Part shown: positions 45,353 to 54,501 of the stretch, one piece after another
Layout: each line of letters opens with the position of its first letter
How positions within the stretch are numbered: the first letter of the stretch is position 1
From: Spirosoma agri
GTDB lineage: Bacteria; Bacteroidota; Bacteroidia; Cytophagales; Spirosomataceae
Direction of reading: 5' to 3'
DNA: 64,000 bases
Assembly (NCBI RefSeq): GCF_010747415.1
Contig: NZ_JAAGNZ010000001.1
Location: 2,480,001 to 2,544,000, forward strand
Made by a program: the position numbers and the translations under genes
The notes under the pieces: model-generated
What the model was told of the DNA's origin: nothing
Seen by the model: only the letters and a program-made list of their open reading frames with translations
Database searches by the model: none

Positions 45353-47461
45353 ATGACCGAACGAACCACGTTTTTTGATACATCACTTCTCTACCTCAAA
45401 GGGCTAGGGCCACAGCGTACGGAGCTTCTCAACAAGGAACTGAATCTGTTCACCCTGGGTGACCTGATTCAGTATTATCCGTTTCGGTATGACGACCGGA
45501 CGCGTTATTACACCATAAGTGAGTTGATGGATTCGATGCCATCGGCGCAGATTCGGGGGCGGCTCCGCGACTGGTGTATGGAAGGGGAGGGGCCTAAGAA
45601 ACGACTGGTTGCCACCTTTACCGACGGAACCGGCTCCATGAGCCTTGTCTGGTTTCAGGGCGTTACGTATATCGAAAAAATACTCCGGCGCGATGGCGAG
45701 TATATTGCCTATGGGAAGCCTCAGTCCTTCAACGGTCAGTTTAGTATCGTCCATCCGGAACTGGAAAACACGAACACGGTTTCCGAACAGGAATTGGGGT
45801 TCCTGCCGGTCTACAACCTGACCGAAAAGCTGCGCAAGCGACACCTCGATAGTAAGGTGATCGGCAAAGTCATGCGGATTCTGCTCGAACAGGCTTGGCC
45901 GCATATTCACGAAACCTTGCCCGATTCGCTGATTCAGCAGTACCGGCTTGTGGGTAAGCGTGACGCAATGTGGAATATCCATCTTCCCCAAAATCAGGGC
46001 TGGCTGAAACAGGCACAACGCCGATTGAAATTCGAGGAGTTGTTCTACAATCAACTGCGGCTGATCAAGAACAAGCTGATTCAGAAAGAAGAATTTCCGG
46101 GTCAGGTGTTCCGGGATACGACGCTGATGAAGCATTTTTACACGGACCTGTTACCGTTTGAACTGACCGGTGCCCAGCAGCGTGTTATCAAAGAAATTTA
46201 CGCCGATCTGCTGACCGGACGGCAAATGAACCGGCTATTACAAGGCGATGTGGGCAGCGGTAAAACGATCGTTGCGTTCATTGCCTGCCTGATGGCGGTT
46301 GGCAATGGTGCTCAGGCTTGTATCATGGCACCAACCGAAATTCTGGCCGATCAGCACTACAATGGGCTCAAGCCGTTTGCCGATGCCATGGGCCTGAGTC
46401 TCGGTATTTTGACCGGATCGACCAATAAAAAACGGCGGGTTGTACTGCACGAAGAGTTGCAGGCCGGTAAAATGCACATTCTTGTCGGAACCCACGCGTT
46501 GCTGGAAGACGTCGTGCAGTATAAGAATCTCGGCCTGTGCATCATTGACGAGCAACACCGGTTTGGGGTCGCGCAACGCGCCAAACTCTGGCGGAAAAAC
46601 GAAACGGTACCTCCGCACATTCTGGTCATGACGGCTACGCCCATACCCCGTACGCTGGCGATGACACTGTACGGAAATCTCGATGTGTCGGTTATTGATG
46701 AACTCCCGAAAGGCCGGAAGCCGATCAAAACCGTTCACAAATACGATAAGCACCGCGCGGAAGTGTTTGGTTTTATGCGCCAGCAAATCGAACTGGGACG
46801 GCAGGTGTACGTCGTCTACCCCTTGATCGAAGAGTCAGAAAAGCTCGATTACAAGGACCTGATGGATGGGTTCGAGAGTATGCAGCGGGCCTTTCCAAGA
46901 CCTAAATACGAGATCGGTATACTGCATGGAAAAATGCTGGCCTACGAAAAGGACGACGAAATGCAGCGGTTTATCCGGCACGAAACGCAGATTATGGTAG
47001 CCACCACGGTTATTGAGGTGGGCGTGAACGTACCAAATGCCAGCGTGATGGTTATTGAAAGTGCCGAGCGATTCGGCCTGTCGCAGTTGCACCAGCTCCG
47101 TGGGCGCGTTGGGCGGGGGGCCGAACAGTCGTATTGTATCATGATGACCGGCTACAAACTCAGCAGCGATACGCGTACCCGACTCGAAACGATGGTTCGC
47201 ACGAATAATGGTTTCGAGATTGCCGATGTGGACCTGCAACTGCGTGGCCCCGGCGATTTGAGTGGTACGCAGCAAAGTGGCGTTATGGACCTGATGATTG
47301 CTGACCTGGCAAAAGATGGTGCCATCCTGACGGCTGCCCGTGAGTCGGCACAGGCCATTTTGGCTGAAGACCCCGAACTCGTGTTGCCCCAACACGCACC
47401 GATCCGAAATCACGTCGATGGGTTGAAGAAAACGGATAGCAACTGGGGTCGGATCAGTTAA
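45353..47461 (+). CDS. recG: ATP-dependent DNA helicase RecG
   Basis: A 702-residue superfamily 2 helicase. The N-terminal wedge domain (LKGLGPQRTELLNKEL) is followed by helicase motifs I (GDVGSGKT), II (DEQH), III (TATPIPRTL) and VI (QLRGRVGRG), and the C-terminal LRGPGDLSGTQQSG region. It processes stalled replication forks and Holliday junctions. Length is usual. It has its own promoter and no coupled gene. Confidence 0.96.
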   Translation: MTERTTFFDTSLLYLKGLGPQRTELLNKELNLFTLGDLIQYYPFRYDDRTRYYTISELMDSMPSAQIRGRLRDWCMEGEGPKKRLVATFTDGTGSMSLVWFQGVTYIEKILRRDGEYIAYGKPQSFNGQFSIVHPELENTNTVSEQELGFLPVYNLTEKLRKRHLDSKVIGKVMRILLEQAWPHIHETLPDSLIQQYRLVGKRDAMWNIHLPQNQGWLKQAQRRLKFEELFYNQLRLIKNKLIQKEEFPGQVFRDTTLMKHFYTDLLPFELTGAQQRVIKEIYADLLTGRQMNRLLQGDVGSGKTIVAFIACLMAVGNGAQACIMAPTEILADQHYNGLKPFADAMGLSLGILTGSTNKKRRVVLHEELQAGKMHILVGTHALLEDVVQYKNLGLCIIDEQHRFGVAQRAKLWRKNETVPPHILVMTATPIPRTLAMTLYGNLDVSVIDELPKGRKPIKTVHKYDKHRAEVFGFMRQQIELGRQVYVVYPLIEESEKLDYKDLMDGFESMQRAFPRPKYEIGILHGKMLAYEKDDEMQRFIRHETQIMVATTVIEVGVNVPNASVMVIESAERFGLSQLHQLRGRVGRGAEQSYCIMMTGYKLSSDTRTRLETMVRTNNGFEIADVDLQLRGPGDLSGTQQSGVMDLMIADLAKDGAILTAARESAQAILAEDPELVLPQHAPIRNHVDGLKKTDSNWGRIS

Positions 47462-47576
47462 AGTTGCTGATCATCTGGCCCCCGGTGGAGTAATTGGCTG
47501 AGCCTTACAATGATCACGGCTTGCATTTTACGGCTGAGGCTGTATCTTCCGACTGTCAATCAACCTGATCTGCTTC

Positions 47577-49289
47577 ATGCGATACCCGCTACTCCTCATA
47601 CTGGGTTTATTTTTCCGTATAGCCCATGCTCAGACAACCTTCACCGTTTCGTTTCCGGCATCGCAGAGCAAAACGCCACTCGACGGCCGGGTACTGCTCA
47701 TCCTCGCCAAAAGTAATACCTCGGAGCCCCGGTCTCAGGTGAGCGATGCTGTTGAAACGGCCCAACTTTTCGGCAAAGATGCCGACGGAATAAAGCCAAA
47801 TCAGGTTGTCGACTTCGGTGCCGATGTGTTTGGTTACCCAAAACGTAGTTTGAAGGATCTGGCACCGGGCGAGTATTACGTGCAGGCTGTTCTGCACAAG
47901 TACGAGACATTCAAGCGCAAAGACGGGCATACGGTTAAATTGCCAATGGATCGGGGAGAAGGGCAGAACTGGCGAACAGCACCCGGCAATCTTTATAGCA
48001 AGCCGTTGAAGATTAGCCTGAAAGCAGGTTCGAAGCAATCGGTTGCGGTCGTACTCGATCAGGTGAACCCGCCCATTGAGGAGCCCAAAGACACTAAGTT
48101 CATCAAACACATCAAGATTCAGAGTAAGCGACTAACCGAATTCTGGGGGCGACCCATGTATCTGGGGGCTCACGTGCTACTTCCGGCGGGATTTGCCGAA
48201 CACCCCGAAGCCCGTTATCCACTCTGCATTTTTCACGGCCACTTTCCCGACGATTTCTCCGGCTTTAGTGAAACGCCCCCACCGGCTACTATGGACACGA
48301 CCGACTACATCGAACGGTTTCACATATACGGGTACAAAAAACAGGTAGCGCAGGAAGCATACGATTTTTACGAAAAGTGGACGAGCAAAAATTTCCCACG
48401 GATGCTGATCGTCGAAATTCAGCACGCGAACCCATACTATGACGACTCGTACGCGGTCAATTCCGAAAACCTGGGTCCGTACGGCGATGCGATCATGTAC
48501 GAGCTGCTGCCCGAAATTGAAAAACAGTTCCGGGGAATCGGACAGGGATGGGCACGATTTACATACGGTGGATCGACGGGCGGATGGGAAGCCCTGGCCG
48601 CGCAGGTATTCTATCCCGATGAGTTCAATGGTTGTTTTGCCGCTTGCCCTGACCCGATTGCGTTCGACGCGTATACTGTTTTCAATCTGTACAAAGACAA
48701 AAATGCCTATTACGCAGAGGGGCCGTTTCGCCGGACTCCCCGTCCCGGCCAGCGCAATTACCTCGGTCAGGTGAAATGTACCGTCGAAGAGACTAACCAC
48801 CGCGAACTGGCACTTGGCACGCATTCCCGATCCGGCGATCAGTTCGACATTTGGGAAGCGGTCTACTCACCGGTAGGCGCGGATGGCTACCCAAAACGGA
48901 TCTGGAATAAACTCACGGGCGAAATTGATCCCGCCGTTGCCACCTATTGGCGCGACCACTACGATCTGCTGCATATTCTTCGGCGTGACTGGAAAACGCT
49001 TGGCCCTAAAGTCGCGGGTAAAATTCACATCTACTGTGGTGACATGGATAACTACTACCTCAACAATGCCGTCTATCTGATGGAGGATTTTCTGAAAACT
49101 GTTCAAAATCCGTCGGCTAGTAGTGAGGTAGCTTACGGTGACCGGGCTGAACATTGCTGGAACGGCGATCCAACGCAGCCTAATTACATAACCCGGCTCC
49201 GGTATAATACGATGTACATCGACAAGATTATGAAGCGCATCGAAATATCGGCTCCGAAGGGCGCCGACCTCAAAAGCTGGCGCTATTGA
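47577..49289 (+). CDS. Secreted alpha/beta hydrolase (putative esterase)
   Basis: A 570-residue protein with a signal peptide (1-18) and two parts: an N-terminal beta-rich domain (about 20-180) and an alpha/beta hydrolase domain. The nucleophile elbow GGSTGGWEA lies near residue 332, with a candidate acid (CGDMDNYY) and histidine (RAEHCWNG) near residues 485-525. The family resembles enterochelin-esterase/feruloyl-esterase-type proteins. The substrate is unknown. It is followed by the third dispersed repeat element. Confidence 0.8.
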   Translation: MRYPLLLILGLFFRIAHAQTTFTVSFPASQSKTPLDGRVLLILAKSNTSEPRSQVSDAVETAQLFGKDADGIKPNQVVDFGADVFGYPKRSLKDLAPGEYYVQAVLHKYETFKRKDGHTVKLPMDRGEGQNWRTAPGNLYSKPLKISLKAGSKQSVAVVLDQVNPPIEEPKDTKFIKHIKIQSKRLTEFWGRPMYLGAHVLLPAGFAEHPEARYPLCIFHGHFPDDFSGFSETPPPATMDTTDYIERFHIYGYKKQVAQEAYDFYEKWTSKNFPRMLIVEIQHANPYYDDSYAVNSENLGPYGDAIMYELLPEIEKQFRGIGQGWARFTYGGSTGGWEALAAQVFYPDEFNGCFAACPDPIAFDAYTVFNLYKDKNAYYAEGPFRRTPRPGQRNYLGQVKCTVEETNHRELALGTHSRSGDQFDIWEAVYSPVGADGYPKRIWNKLTGEIDPAVATYWRDHYDLLHILRRDWKTLGPKVAGKIHIYCGDMDNYYLNNAVYLMEDFLKTVQNPSASSEVAYGDRAEHCWNGDPTQPNYITRLRYNTMYIDKIMKRIEISAPKGADLKSWRY

Positions 49290-49301
49290 TCTGTTTACGG
49301 G

Positions 49302-49439
49302 TGTAGAGACGCAAGAACTGCGTCTCGAGTGCGTCAGCAATTATCGAACAAAAGAGCTGTTGAAGAAGATTGCTGACGCGTAGGAGACGCAGGGGATTGC
49401 CGCACCTGCGGTGATGCGGCATTCCAACCGGTCTCTACA
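49302..49439. repeat. Dispersed GTAGAGAC element, copy 3
   Basis: A 138-base element with ends TGTAGAGACGCAAG and CCGGTCTCTACA. It contains internal inverted repeats (gcgtcagcaat against attgctgacgc). On the minus strand it aligns with copy 2 over the start and the core word at 49335-49353. It lies between convergent genes, and its right end gives the TAG stop (49435-49437) of the LuxC-like gene. Confidence 0.88.
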
Positions 49440-50472
49440 ATTGGCTCAAAAAGGCCATTGTATCGACACCATCGGCGTAATCGCTTAGTCCGGGATGCTG
49501 CGTTTGACCGAAGGCAACCGTTGGTAGAGTTACATGACCGGACAGCCAGTCTTGGGCTGAAGCCACGACCTGAATCTGATCGGCACGTTCGTTAAGCCAG
49601 GCCGTTGCATCGGCAAGCGTACGGTACGTCTGGAAGTACAGCACTGAAATCGGCGACACCAGTGCATCATTTTCCGTCACCAGCAGATAGCCATTATCGA
49701 GATGCGGAACCGCATTGATCAGGTAAATCGACTTATTGTAATCGTAATTATTCTGGTACTTATGATTGTTCAGGTAGAGCTTAACCTGCGGTTCCAAAGC
49801 CCGCAATAGGGGAATGAAATCGTATTCGTCGGGGACTAATAGGGTTGATACATTTCGGCAACCCAACCCGTAATAGTCCGAAATATCGTGGTCGAGTTTC
49901 AGGAATTCATCGTCCTTTTCCTCGCCCATCAGCAGTCCGACAGAGGTTCGGTTCCGGCGAATGATGCTTGGTTTTTTTGCAAAATAGTAGTTGAAATAAC
50001 GAGCCGTGTTGTTGCTGCCGGTAGCGATGTACGCGTCAGCGGCATTTAACCGGTCGGCTTCCTCGATCAGATCCGCAAAATTCGGATTGATCTCTTTTAT
50101 TTTTTGTATTAAATAGTGAATTAGTACAAAATCTTGCGTGCTAAGCTTCGCTAATAATTTATGACCGCTTAGAAGCACACAGAGCAGATCGTGGAATCCG
50201 ACGGCTGGAATGTTACCAGCCATAACGACGCCAACGGAACGGGGAACAGTAGTTGGCTCGGCGGGATACTTACTTAGCCAGGCAGCGAGTTTATCGGCTG
50301 TCAGAAATTCGTCCGCGATAGCGCTGAGGGCATTTAAGGTGTTGGCAGGCGTAAACCAGTTATTCTTATAATAGGCCCGTTGCGCCACTTCGGCTAATTC
50401 GGACTGGGCTTCGGGAGCGCGTAAGTAGTCTCCTAGGGCCACGAACGTTTGCAGGCGTTCTGATTGAAGCAT
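49435..50472 (-). CDS. Acyl-CoA reductase, LuxC-like
   Basis: A 345-residue member of the LuxC/acyl-CoA reductase group. Features: GVVMAGNIPAVGFHDLLCVLL, ISDYYGLGCRNVSTLLVP with the candidate catalytic cysteine, and RNRTSVGLL. It may reduce acyl-CoA to aldehyde; function in Bacteroidota is not settled. The start is the ATG at 50472. It is divergent from a ferredoxin gene. Its stop codon comes from the repeat element. Confidence 0.88.
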   Translation of the reverse strand: MLQSERLQTFVALGDYLRAPEAQSELAEVAQRAYYKNNWFTPANTLNALSAIADEFLTADKLAAWLSKYPAEPTTVPRSVGVVMAGNIPAVGFHDLLCVLLSGHKLLAKLSTQDFVLIHYLIQKIKEINPNFADLIEEADRLNAADAYIATGSNNTARYFNYYFAKKPSIIRRNRTSVGLLMGEEKDDEFLKLDHDISDYYGLGCRNVSTLLVPDEYDFIPLLRALEPQVKLYLNNHKYQNNYDYNKSIYLINAVPHLDNGYLLVTENDALVSPISVLYFQTYRTLADATAWLNERADQIQVVASAQDWLSGHVTLPTVAFGQTQHPGLSDYADGVDTMAFLSQL

Positions 50473-50524
50473 GAAGTAAATAAACAAATGGAATACACCA
50501 TCAACTAATGTAATTAAATTTTAG

Positions 50525-50555
50525 TTTGCCTCTAACCTTTAAATAGTTATATTTG
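50525..50555 (+). promoter_or_regulatory. Promoter of the ferredoxin gene
   Basis: TTTG (50525-50528) and TATATTTG (50548-50555) are 19 bases apart, an exact match to the Bacteroidota -33/-7 consensus. The ATG is 51 bases downstream. Confidence 0.75.
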
Positions 50556-50606
50556 TTGTTCTATTCAGGAAGATAAAAATTTATCGTCTATAAATCTGTA
50601 CTGCTC

Positions 50607-50957
50607 ATGGCAATCATGATCACTGACGAGTGCATCAACTGTGGTGCCTGCGAACCCGAATGCCCGAACACTGCCATCTATGAGGGCGGTGTTGAGTGGA
50701 CTTGGAGTGGTGGAACCGAACTGACCGAAGTCGATTTTGGCGATGGTACGGTTATCAGCGGCAAAGCCCCACAATCGCCCGTCTCGAATGAATTTTATTA
50801 CATCGTGAGCGACAAATGCACGGAGTGTATGGGCTTTCATGAAGAGCCGCAATGTGCCGCTGTTTGTCCGGTAGACTGTTGTGTGCCCGATCCAGAAGTT
50901 GTGGAAGATGAGGAAACATTACTGGCTAAAAAAGCGTGGCTTCATGCTGAAGCGTAA
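50607..50957 (+). CDS. 2[4Fe-4S] ferredoxin
   Basis: A 116-residue protein with [13 protein letters not shown] and [18 protein letters not shown] motifs, binding two [4Fe-4S] clusters. A spacer of about 40 residues and an extended loop between cluster motifs are typical of the group named 4Fe-4S dicluster ferredoxin in Bacteroidota. It transfers electrons in the cytoplasm; partners unknown. It is divergent from the LuxC-like gene, sharing a 134-base promoter region. Confidence 0.93.
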   Translation: MAIMITDECINCGACEPECPNTAIYEGGVEWTWSGGTELTEVDFGDGTVISGKAPQSPVSNEFYYIVSDKCTECMGFHEEPQCAAVCPVDCCVPDPEVVEDEETLLAKKAWLHAEA

Positions 50958-51289
50958 GTAAGACAACTACCAGTCGCAAAAAGCCTGACCGAATGATTCG
51001 GTCAGGCTTTTTTACGTTTTGAGAAAACTGAGAAAAGCTATATTTTGAGAATTAGGGAAAAAATAAAATTTGGCTAATTTTAGCATTGACAGAATATAAT
51101 AAAATCGCGTATGAGGTTAGATATTTGAGTACTTTACATGTAAATAGTAGTACGATTTGAACAAAATTGCGTAAAAACTGCTAAATAGCTCAATTGTTCA
51201 ATTAAATCTCTTGTGTAGAATAAATTATATGATAAAATTTGTCCCCGGTTAAACTACAATTTATACAACGACTCCACCAAATAAAAAGC
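50958..51289. other. Intergenic region between ferredoxin and porin genes
   Basis: This 332-base stretch holds a terminator (50978-51014) and then a very AT-rich stretch (51035-51240) presumably containing the porin promoter. I see no gene. A GG-N9-GC pattern at 51072-51084 has the wrong spacing for a sigma-54 promoter. Confidence 0.6.
50978..51014 (+). terminator. Terminator after the ferredoxin gene
   Basis: aaaaagcctgaccga pairs with ttcggtcaggcttttt around an ATGA loop; the stem is perfect and ends in a T run. Confidence 0.9.
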
Positions 51290-52471
51290 ATGAAAAAAAC
51301 AGTTCTACTTCTTACTTCTTTGTTTGCCGGAATTGGTGCCTATGCCCAGGATTCGACGAGTACGACTCCTGGAAAATTTACCTTCTCCGGTTACATGGAT
51401 ACCTACTACATTGGTAATTTCAATAACCCGAAGAGCCAGTCTAACCTGGGATTAACGAACAATGGCGCTAGCCCCGGCAATGCACGGGCGTTCGATCAGA
51501 AAGCCGGTCAGTTTGGTATTGGTCTGGTGCAGGCCAAGGCTACCTACACCGCGGATAAAGTAGATGCTGTAATGGACCTGACGTTTGGCACATTTGCCGA
51601 TCTGGGTAACTACGGTAACAATGTTGGTCTGCTAGGAACGCCCGGATCAACGGCCCTGGCCATTAAGCAAGCCTACATTGTTTTTAAAGCTACGCCTAAA
51701 TTATCGTTTACGGCGGGTCAGTTCGGTACACACATCGGTTATGAAGTTATTGATGCGCCGGTTAACTTCAACTATTCGCTCTCTAACCTCTTCAATAACG
51801 GACCCTTTTATCACATCGGTCTGAAAGCTCAATATGCGTTCAGCGACCGCGCTTATTTGATGTTGGGCGTTGTGAACAACGTGGATAATCTGTTCGATAA
51901 CAATAAAAAGAAGGGCCTGATCGGGCAGTTCTTTTTCTCGCCGGTTTCTGGCTGGAATGTCTACCTGAATGGAATTGTCTCAAACGAAGCATCGGCCGCA
52001 ATTCCCGCAACCACAACCACACCGGCTGTGTCGGCGGATGATGCGCACTACTCGCTGTTTGACCTGACTACCACCTACCAGATCACCCCTAAATTTTACC
52101 TTGGCTTGAATGCGGCTACGGGAACGCAAAAGGGTGATTATCAGGGTTACGGCGGTCCTGCTACGTCGAAGAGTTGGGGCGGTGTCGCCGTTTATTCGAA
52201 CTATTCGTTCACCGACAAATTTGGTCTGGGTGTTCGCTACGAAACATTCGACAACAAGAACGGTGCCCGTGCCCTGACGGATGCATCAGGTGCAGGTGCC
52301 AGCGTGAATTCGATTACGGTAACCGGAAACATCACGGCTGCCGACGGGCATATCCTGTTCAAACCAGAGCTCCGGTTCGATGGCTATAGCGCTAACAAAT
52401 TCGAGAAGAATGACGGGTCACTGAGCAAGTCGCAAACGACGCTTGGCATGGCGGCCATCTTCAAGTTCTAA
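51290..52471 (+). CDS. Porin-type outer-membrane beta-barrel protein
   Basis: A 393-residue protein with a signal peptide (MKKTVLLLTSLFAGIGAYAQ) and a barrel (FTFSGYMDTYYIGNF..., final residue F). It resembles the OmpL-like_bbp2 family. The ATG at 51290 is chosen because the signal peptide begins there. It lies 62 bases upstream of the ammonium transporter gene, so both are probably one unit that brings nitrogen compounds through the outer and inner membranes; this is an inference. Confidence 0.85.
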   Translation: MKKTVLLLTSLFAGIGAYAQDSTSTTPGKFTFSGYMDTYYIGNFNNPKSQSNLGLTNNGASPGNARAFDQKAGQFGIGLVQAKATYTADKVDAVMDLTFGTFADLGNYGNNVGLLGTPGSTALAIKQAYIVFKATPKLSFTAGQFGTHIGYEVIDAPVNFNYSLSNLFNNGPFYHIGLKAQYAFSDRAYLMLGVVNNVDNLFDNNKKKGLIGQFFFSPVSGWNVYLNGIVSNEASAAIPATTTTPAVSADDAHYSLFDLTTTYQITPKFYLGLNAATGTQKGDYQGYGGPATSKSWGGVAVYSNYSFTDKFGLGVRYETFDNKNGARALTDASGAGASVNSITVTGNITAADGHILFKPELRFDGYSANKFEKNDGSLSKSQTTLGMAAIFKF

Positions 52472-52533
52472 GCACGTAACCCCGTTTCTTAACCCAATCT
52501 ATAACTCAGTACAACAAAAACCCCTCAATTATT

Positions 52534-53868
52534 ATGCAAAAGCCCAATTACGTACCGCTGATTCTGCTGGGAATCTTTGCCATTCTCGGTATACTTCCTG
52601 GTTTTAATTCCGTTCCGACACAAATCGTAACGGAAGGTATCAATTCTGGTGATACCGCCTGGATGCTGGTTGCTACTGCTCTTGTTTTGTTGATGACACC
52701 TGGTTTGGCGTATTTCTACGGTGGGATGGTCAACAACAAAAACGTTATTTCGACCATGCTGCAAAGCTTCATTGCAATGGGCGTCATCAGTGTGTTATGG
52801 GTAGTTGTCGGTTTCAGCTTAGCCTTCGGTACATCAATCGGCGGTTTCGTTGGTAACCCGATGGATCACTTCATGTTCAAAGGCGTACTGGATGGCAAAC
52901 CCTGGTCTCTGGCGGCTTCGATTCCCCTAGTCGTTTTTGCGTTCTTCCAATTGAAATTTGCGGTTATAACACCGGCTCTGGTAACGGGTTCGATGGCCGA
53001 ACGGATCAACTTCCGGTCTTACGTTCTGTTCATGATTCTATTCAGTCTGCTGGTATACGCGCCATTGGCACACATGACCTGGCATCCTGAAGGACTCTTG
53101 TTCAAACTAGGTGTCCTTGATTTTGCGGGTGGTACGGTTGTTCACATGTCTGCTGGCTGGGCTGCGCTGGCGGGTGCCCTGTACCTGAAACGTCGTAAGT
53201 CTCAAATTGAAGCGAGCTACTTCCCACCAGCCAACATTCCGTTCGTGCTGCTAGGTACCGGTTTGCTGTGGTTCGGATGGTTCGGTTTCAATGCCGGTTC
53301 AGCGGTAGGGGCTACGCCACTGGCGGCTTCGGCTTTCGCAACGACGAACACGGCTGCGGCTGCGGCTGGTCTGGCCTGGGTGCTGTTCGATGCGGCTAAA
53401 GGCAAAAAAGTATCGGCTCTTGGTTTTTGTATCGGTGCTGTTGTCGGTCTGGTTGCCATTACGCCAGCCGCTGGTTTTGTAACGGTGCCAAACTCGATCT
53501 TTATCGGTACGGTTGCGTCAATGGTTTCGAACTTTGTTGCTCACCTGCGTACGAAATCAACGCTCGACGATACGCTCGACGTTTTCCCTTGCCACGGTGT
53601 TGGCGGTATGGTTGGTATGCTGATGACGGGTATTTTCGCCAGCAAAGGAGTAAACTCTGCCGTTGTTGATGAGGGCCTGGCATTTGGTCAGACAACCTTG
53701 TTCATCAATCATATCATTGCCCTGGTTGGTGTGTCGATATTCGCTTTCGCAATGTCGTACCTACTACTGAAGATCACCGATCTGATTCTGCCTCTGCGCG
53801 TATCTGAAGAAGATGAGAAGTCAGGCCTTGATGTTAGTCAGCATGACGAATATCTGATCGAAGCATAA
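52534..53868 (+). CDS. amt: Ammonium transporter
   Basis: A 444-residue Amt/MEP/Rh family protein with about eleven transmembrane helices. Motifs: FYGGMVNNKNVISTM, DFAGGTVVHMSAGWAAL and DDTLDVFPCHGVGG, including the twin-histidine channel residues (H in VVHMS and CHGVGG). No cleavable leader beyond the first helix is clear. It conducts ammonium into the cell. A PII (GlnK) gene usually follows amt; none is found here. Confidence 0.95.
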   Translation: MQKPNYVPLILLGIFAILGILPGFNSVPTQIVTEGINSGDTAWMLVATALVLLMTPGLAYFYGGMVNNKNVISTMLQSFIAMGVISVLWVVVGFSLAFGTSIGGFVGNPMDHFMFKGVLDGKPWSLAASIPLVVFAFFQLKFAVITPALVTGSMAERINFRSYVLFMILFSLLVYAPLAHMTWHPEGLLFKLGVLDFAGGTVVHMSAGWAALAGALYLKRRKSQIEASYFPPANIPFVLLGTGLLWFGWFGFNAGSAVGATPLAASAFATTNTAAAAAGLAWVLFDAAKGKKVSALGFCIGAVVGLVAITPAAGFVTVPNSIFIGTVASMVSNFVAHLRTKSTLDDTLDVFPCHGVGGMVGMLMTGIFASKGVNSAVVDEGLAFGQTTLFINHIIALVGVSIFAFAMSYLLLKITDLILPLRVSEEDEKSGLDVSQHDEYLIEA

Positions 53869-53876
53869 AAAATAAC

Positions 53877-53938
53877 ACCAAAGCCACAGGCGCCCTGTCA
53901 GGCGTTCATGTCCGACAGCTTTACTGTGGTTTTGTTGT
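53877..53938 (+). terminator. Terminator after amt
   Basis: caaagccacag pairs with ctgtggttttg (one G-T) across a long inner loop, followed by TTTTGTTG. A second hairpin (agccgctccc/ggggcggttt) lies about 15 bases further on. Confidence 0.6.
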
Positions 53939-54087
53939 ACTCATGGAGCCGCTCCCGCTTGGGGGCGGTTTCCTGCTTTTACCGGATGCTGTGTACGTCA
54001 ACTGGCTCAACCAAGGCTACTTTTAGCTTTTCCAGCATGTGCTGGACCAGTCAGTTATGCGTCGGACAGTGGAGAGTTTACCGAGTC

Positions 54088-54501
54088 TTAATTACACGTC
54101 TCTAAATTCCAGTCCTCCTTCAGCTTGTTAACCAACTCGGCTAGTGCATGCATGTCGACGGGTTTGACTATATACTCATTGGCTCCTTTCGCGTATGCTT
54201 CTGCCTTATCCTGGTCATTATCCGATGTAGAAAACACGATAATCGGGGTATGAATATAAACAGGCGTATTCCGTAAGATTTGCAGTGACTCAAGACCGTT
54301 CAGACGCGGCATGTTCAGATCAAGAATAATTAAGCAGGGCCGGTCCGGTGAATCATTGAGGGCTTCCAGTAGATCCAACCCATCAATGGCGAATCGAATG
54401 TTGGCTTCCGGGCAGCGCAGGTCAAAGGCTACTTTCATCAAGAGTCTGTCATCGTCATCGTCATCAGCGACGAAAACGGAATAAGTAGTCTTAAGTTTCA
54501 T
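54088..54501 (-). CDS. Receiver-only response regulator
   Basis: A 137-residue CheY-like domain: acidic cluster FVADDDDDDR, phospho-acceptor aspartate in LIILDLNMPRLNG, the T/S switch in FSTSD and the lysine in EYIVKPVD. No output domain. In Bacteroidota such proteins often act with hybrid kinases; none is next to it. The ATG at 54501 is used (MKLKTTYSVF). It is convergent with amt. Confidence 0.92.
   Translation of the reverse strand: MKLKTTYSVFVADDDDDDRLLMKVAFDLRCPEANIRFAIDGLDLLEALNDSPDRPCLIILDLNMPRLNGLESLQILRNTPVYIHTPIIVFSTSDNDQDKAEAYAKGANEYIVKPVDMHALAELVNKLKEDWNLETCN

Noticed and set aside
45404..46135. 243-codon frame antisense to recG
   Set aside because: It has no family features, and the plus-strand RecG motifs explain the sequence fully. 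The same holds for 4148-4765 (antisense to the GMC gene) and 46238-46786.
51072..51084. Sigma-54-like site (GG...GC) before the porin
   Set aside because: The spacing is nine rather than ten bases between GG and GC, and there is no enhancer-binding protein gene near; common in AT-rich DNA.
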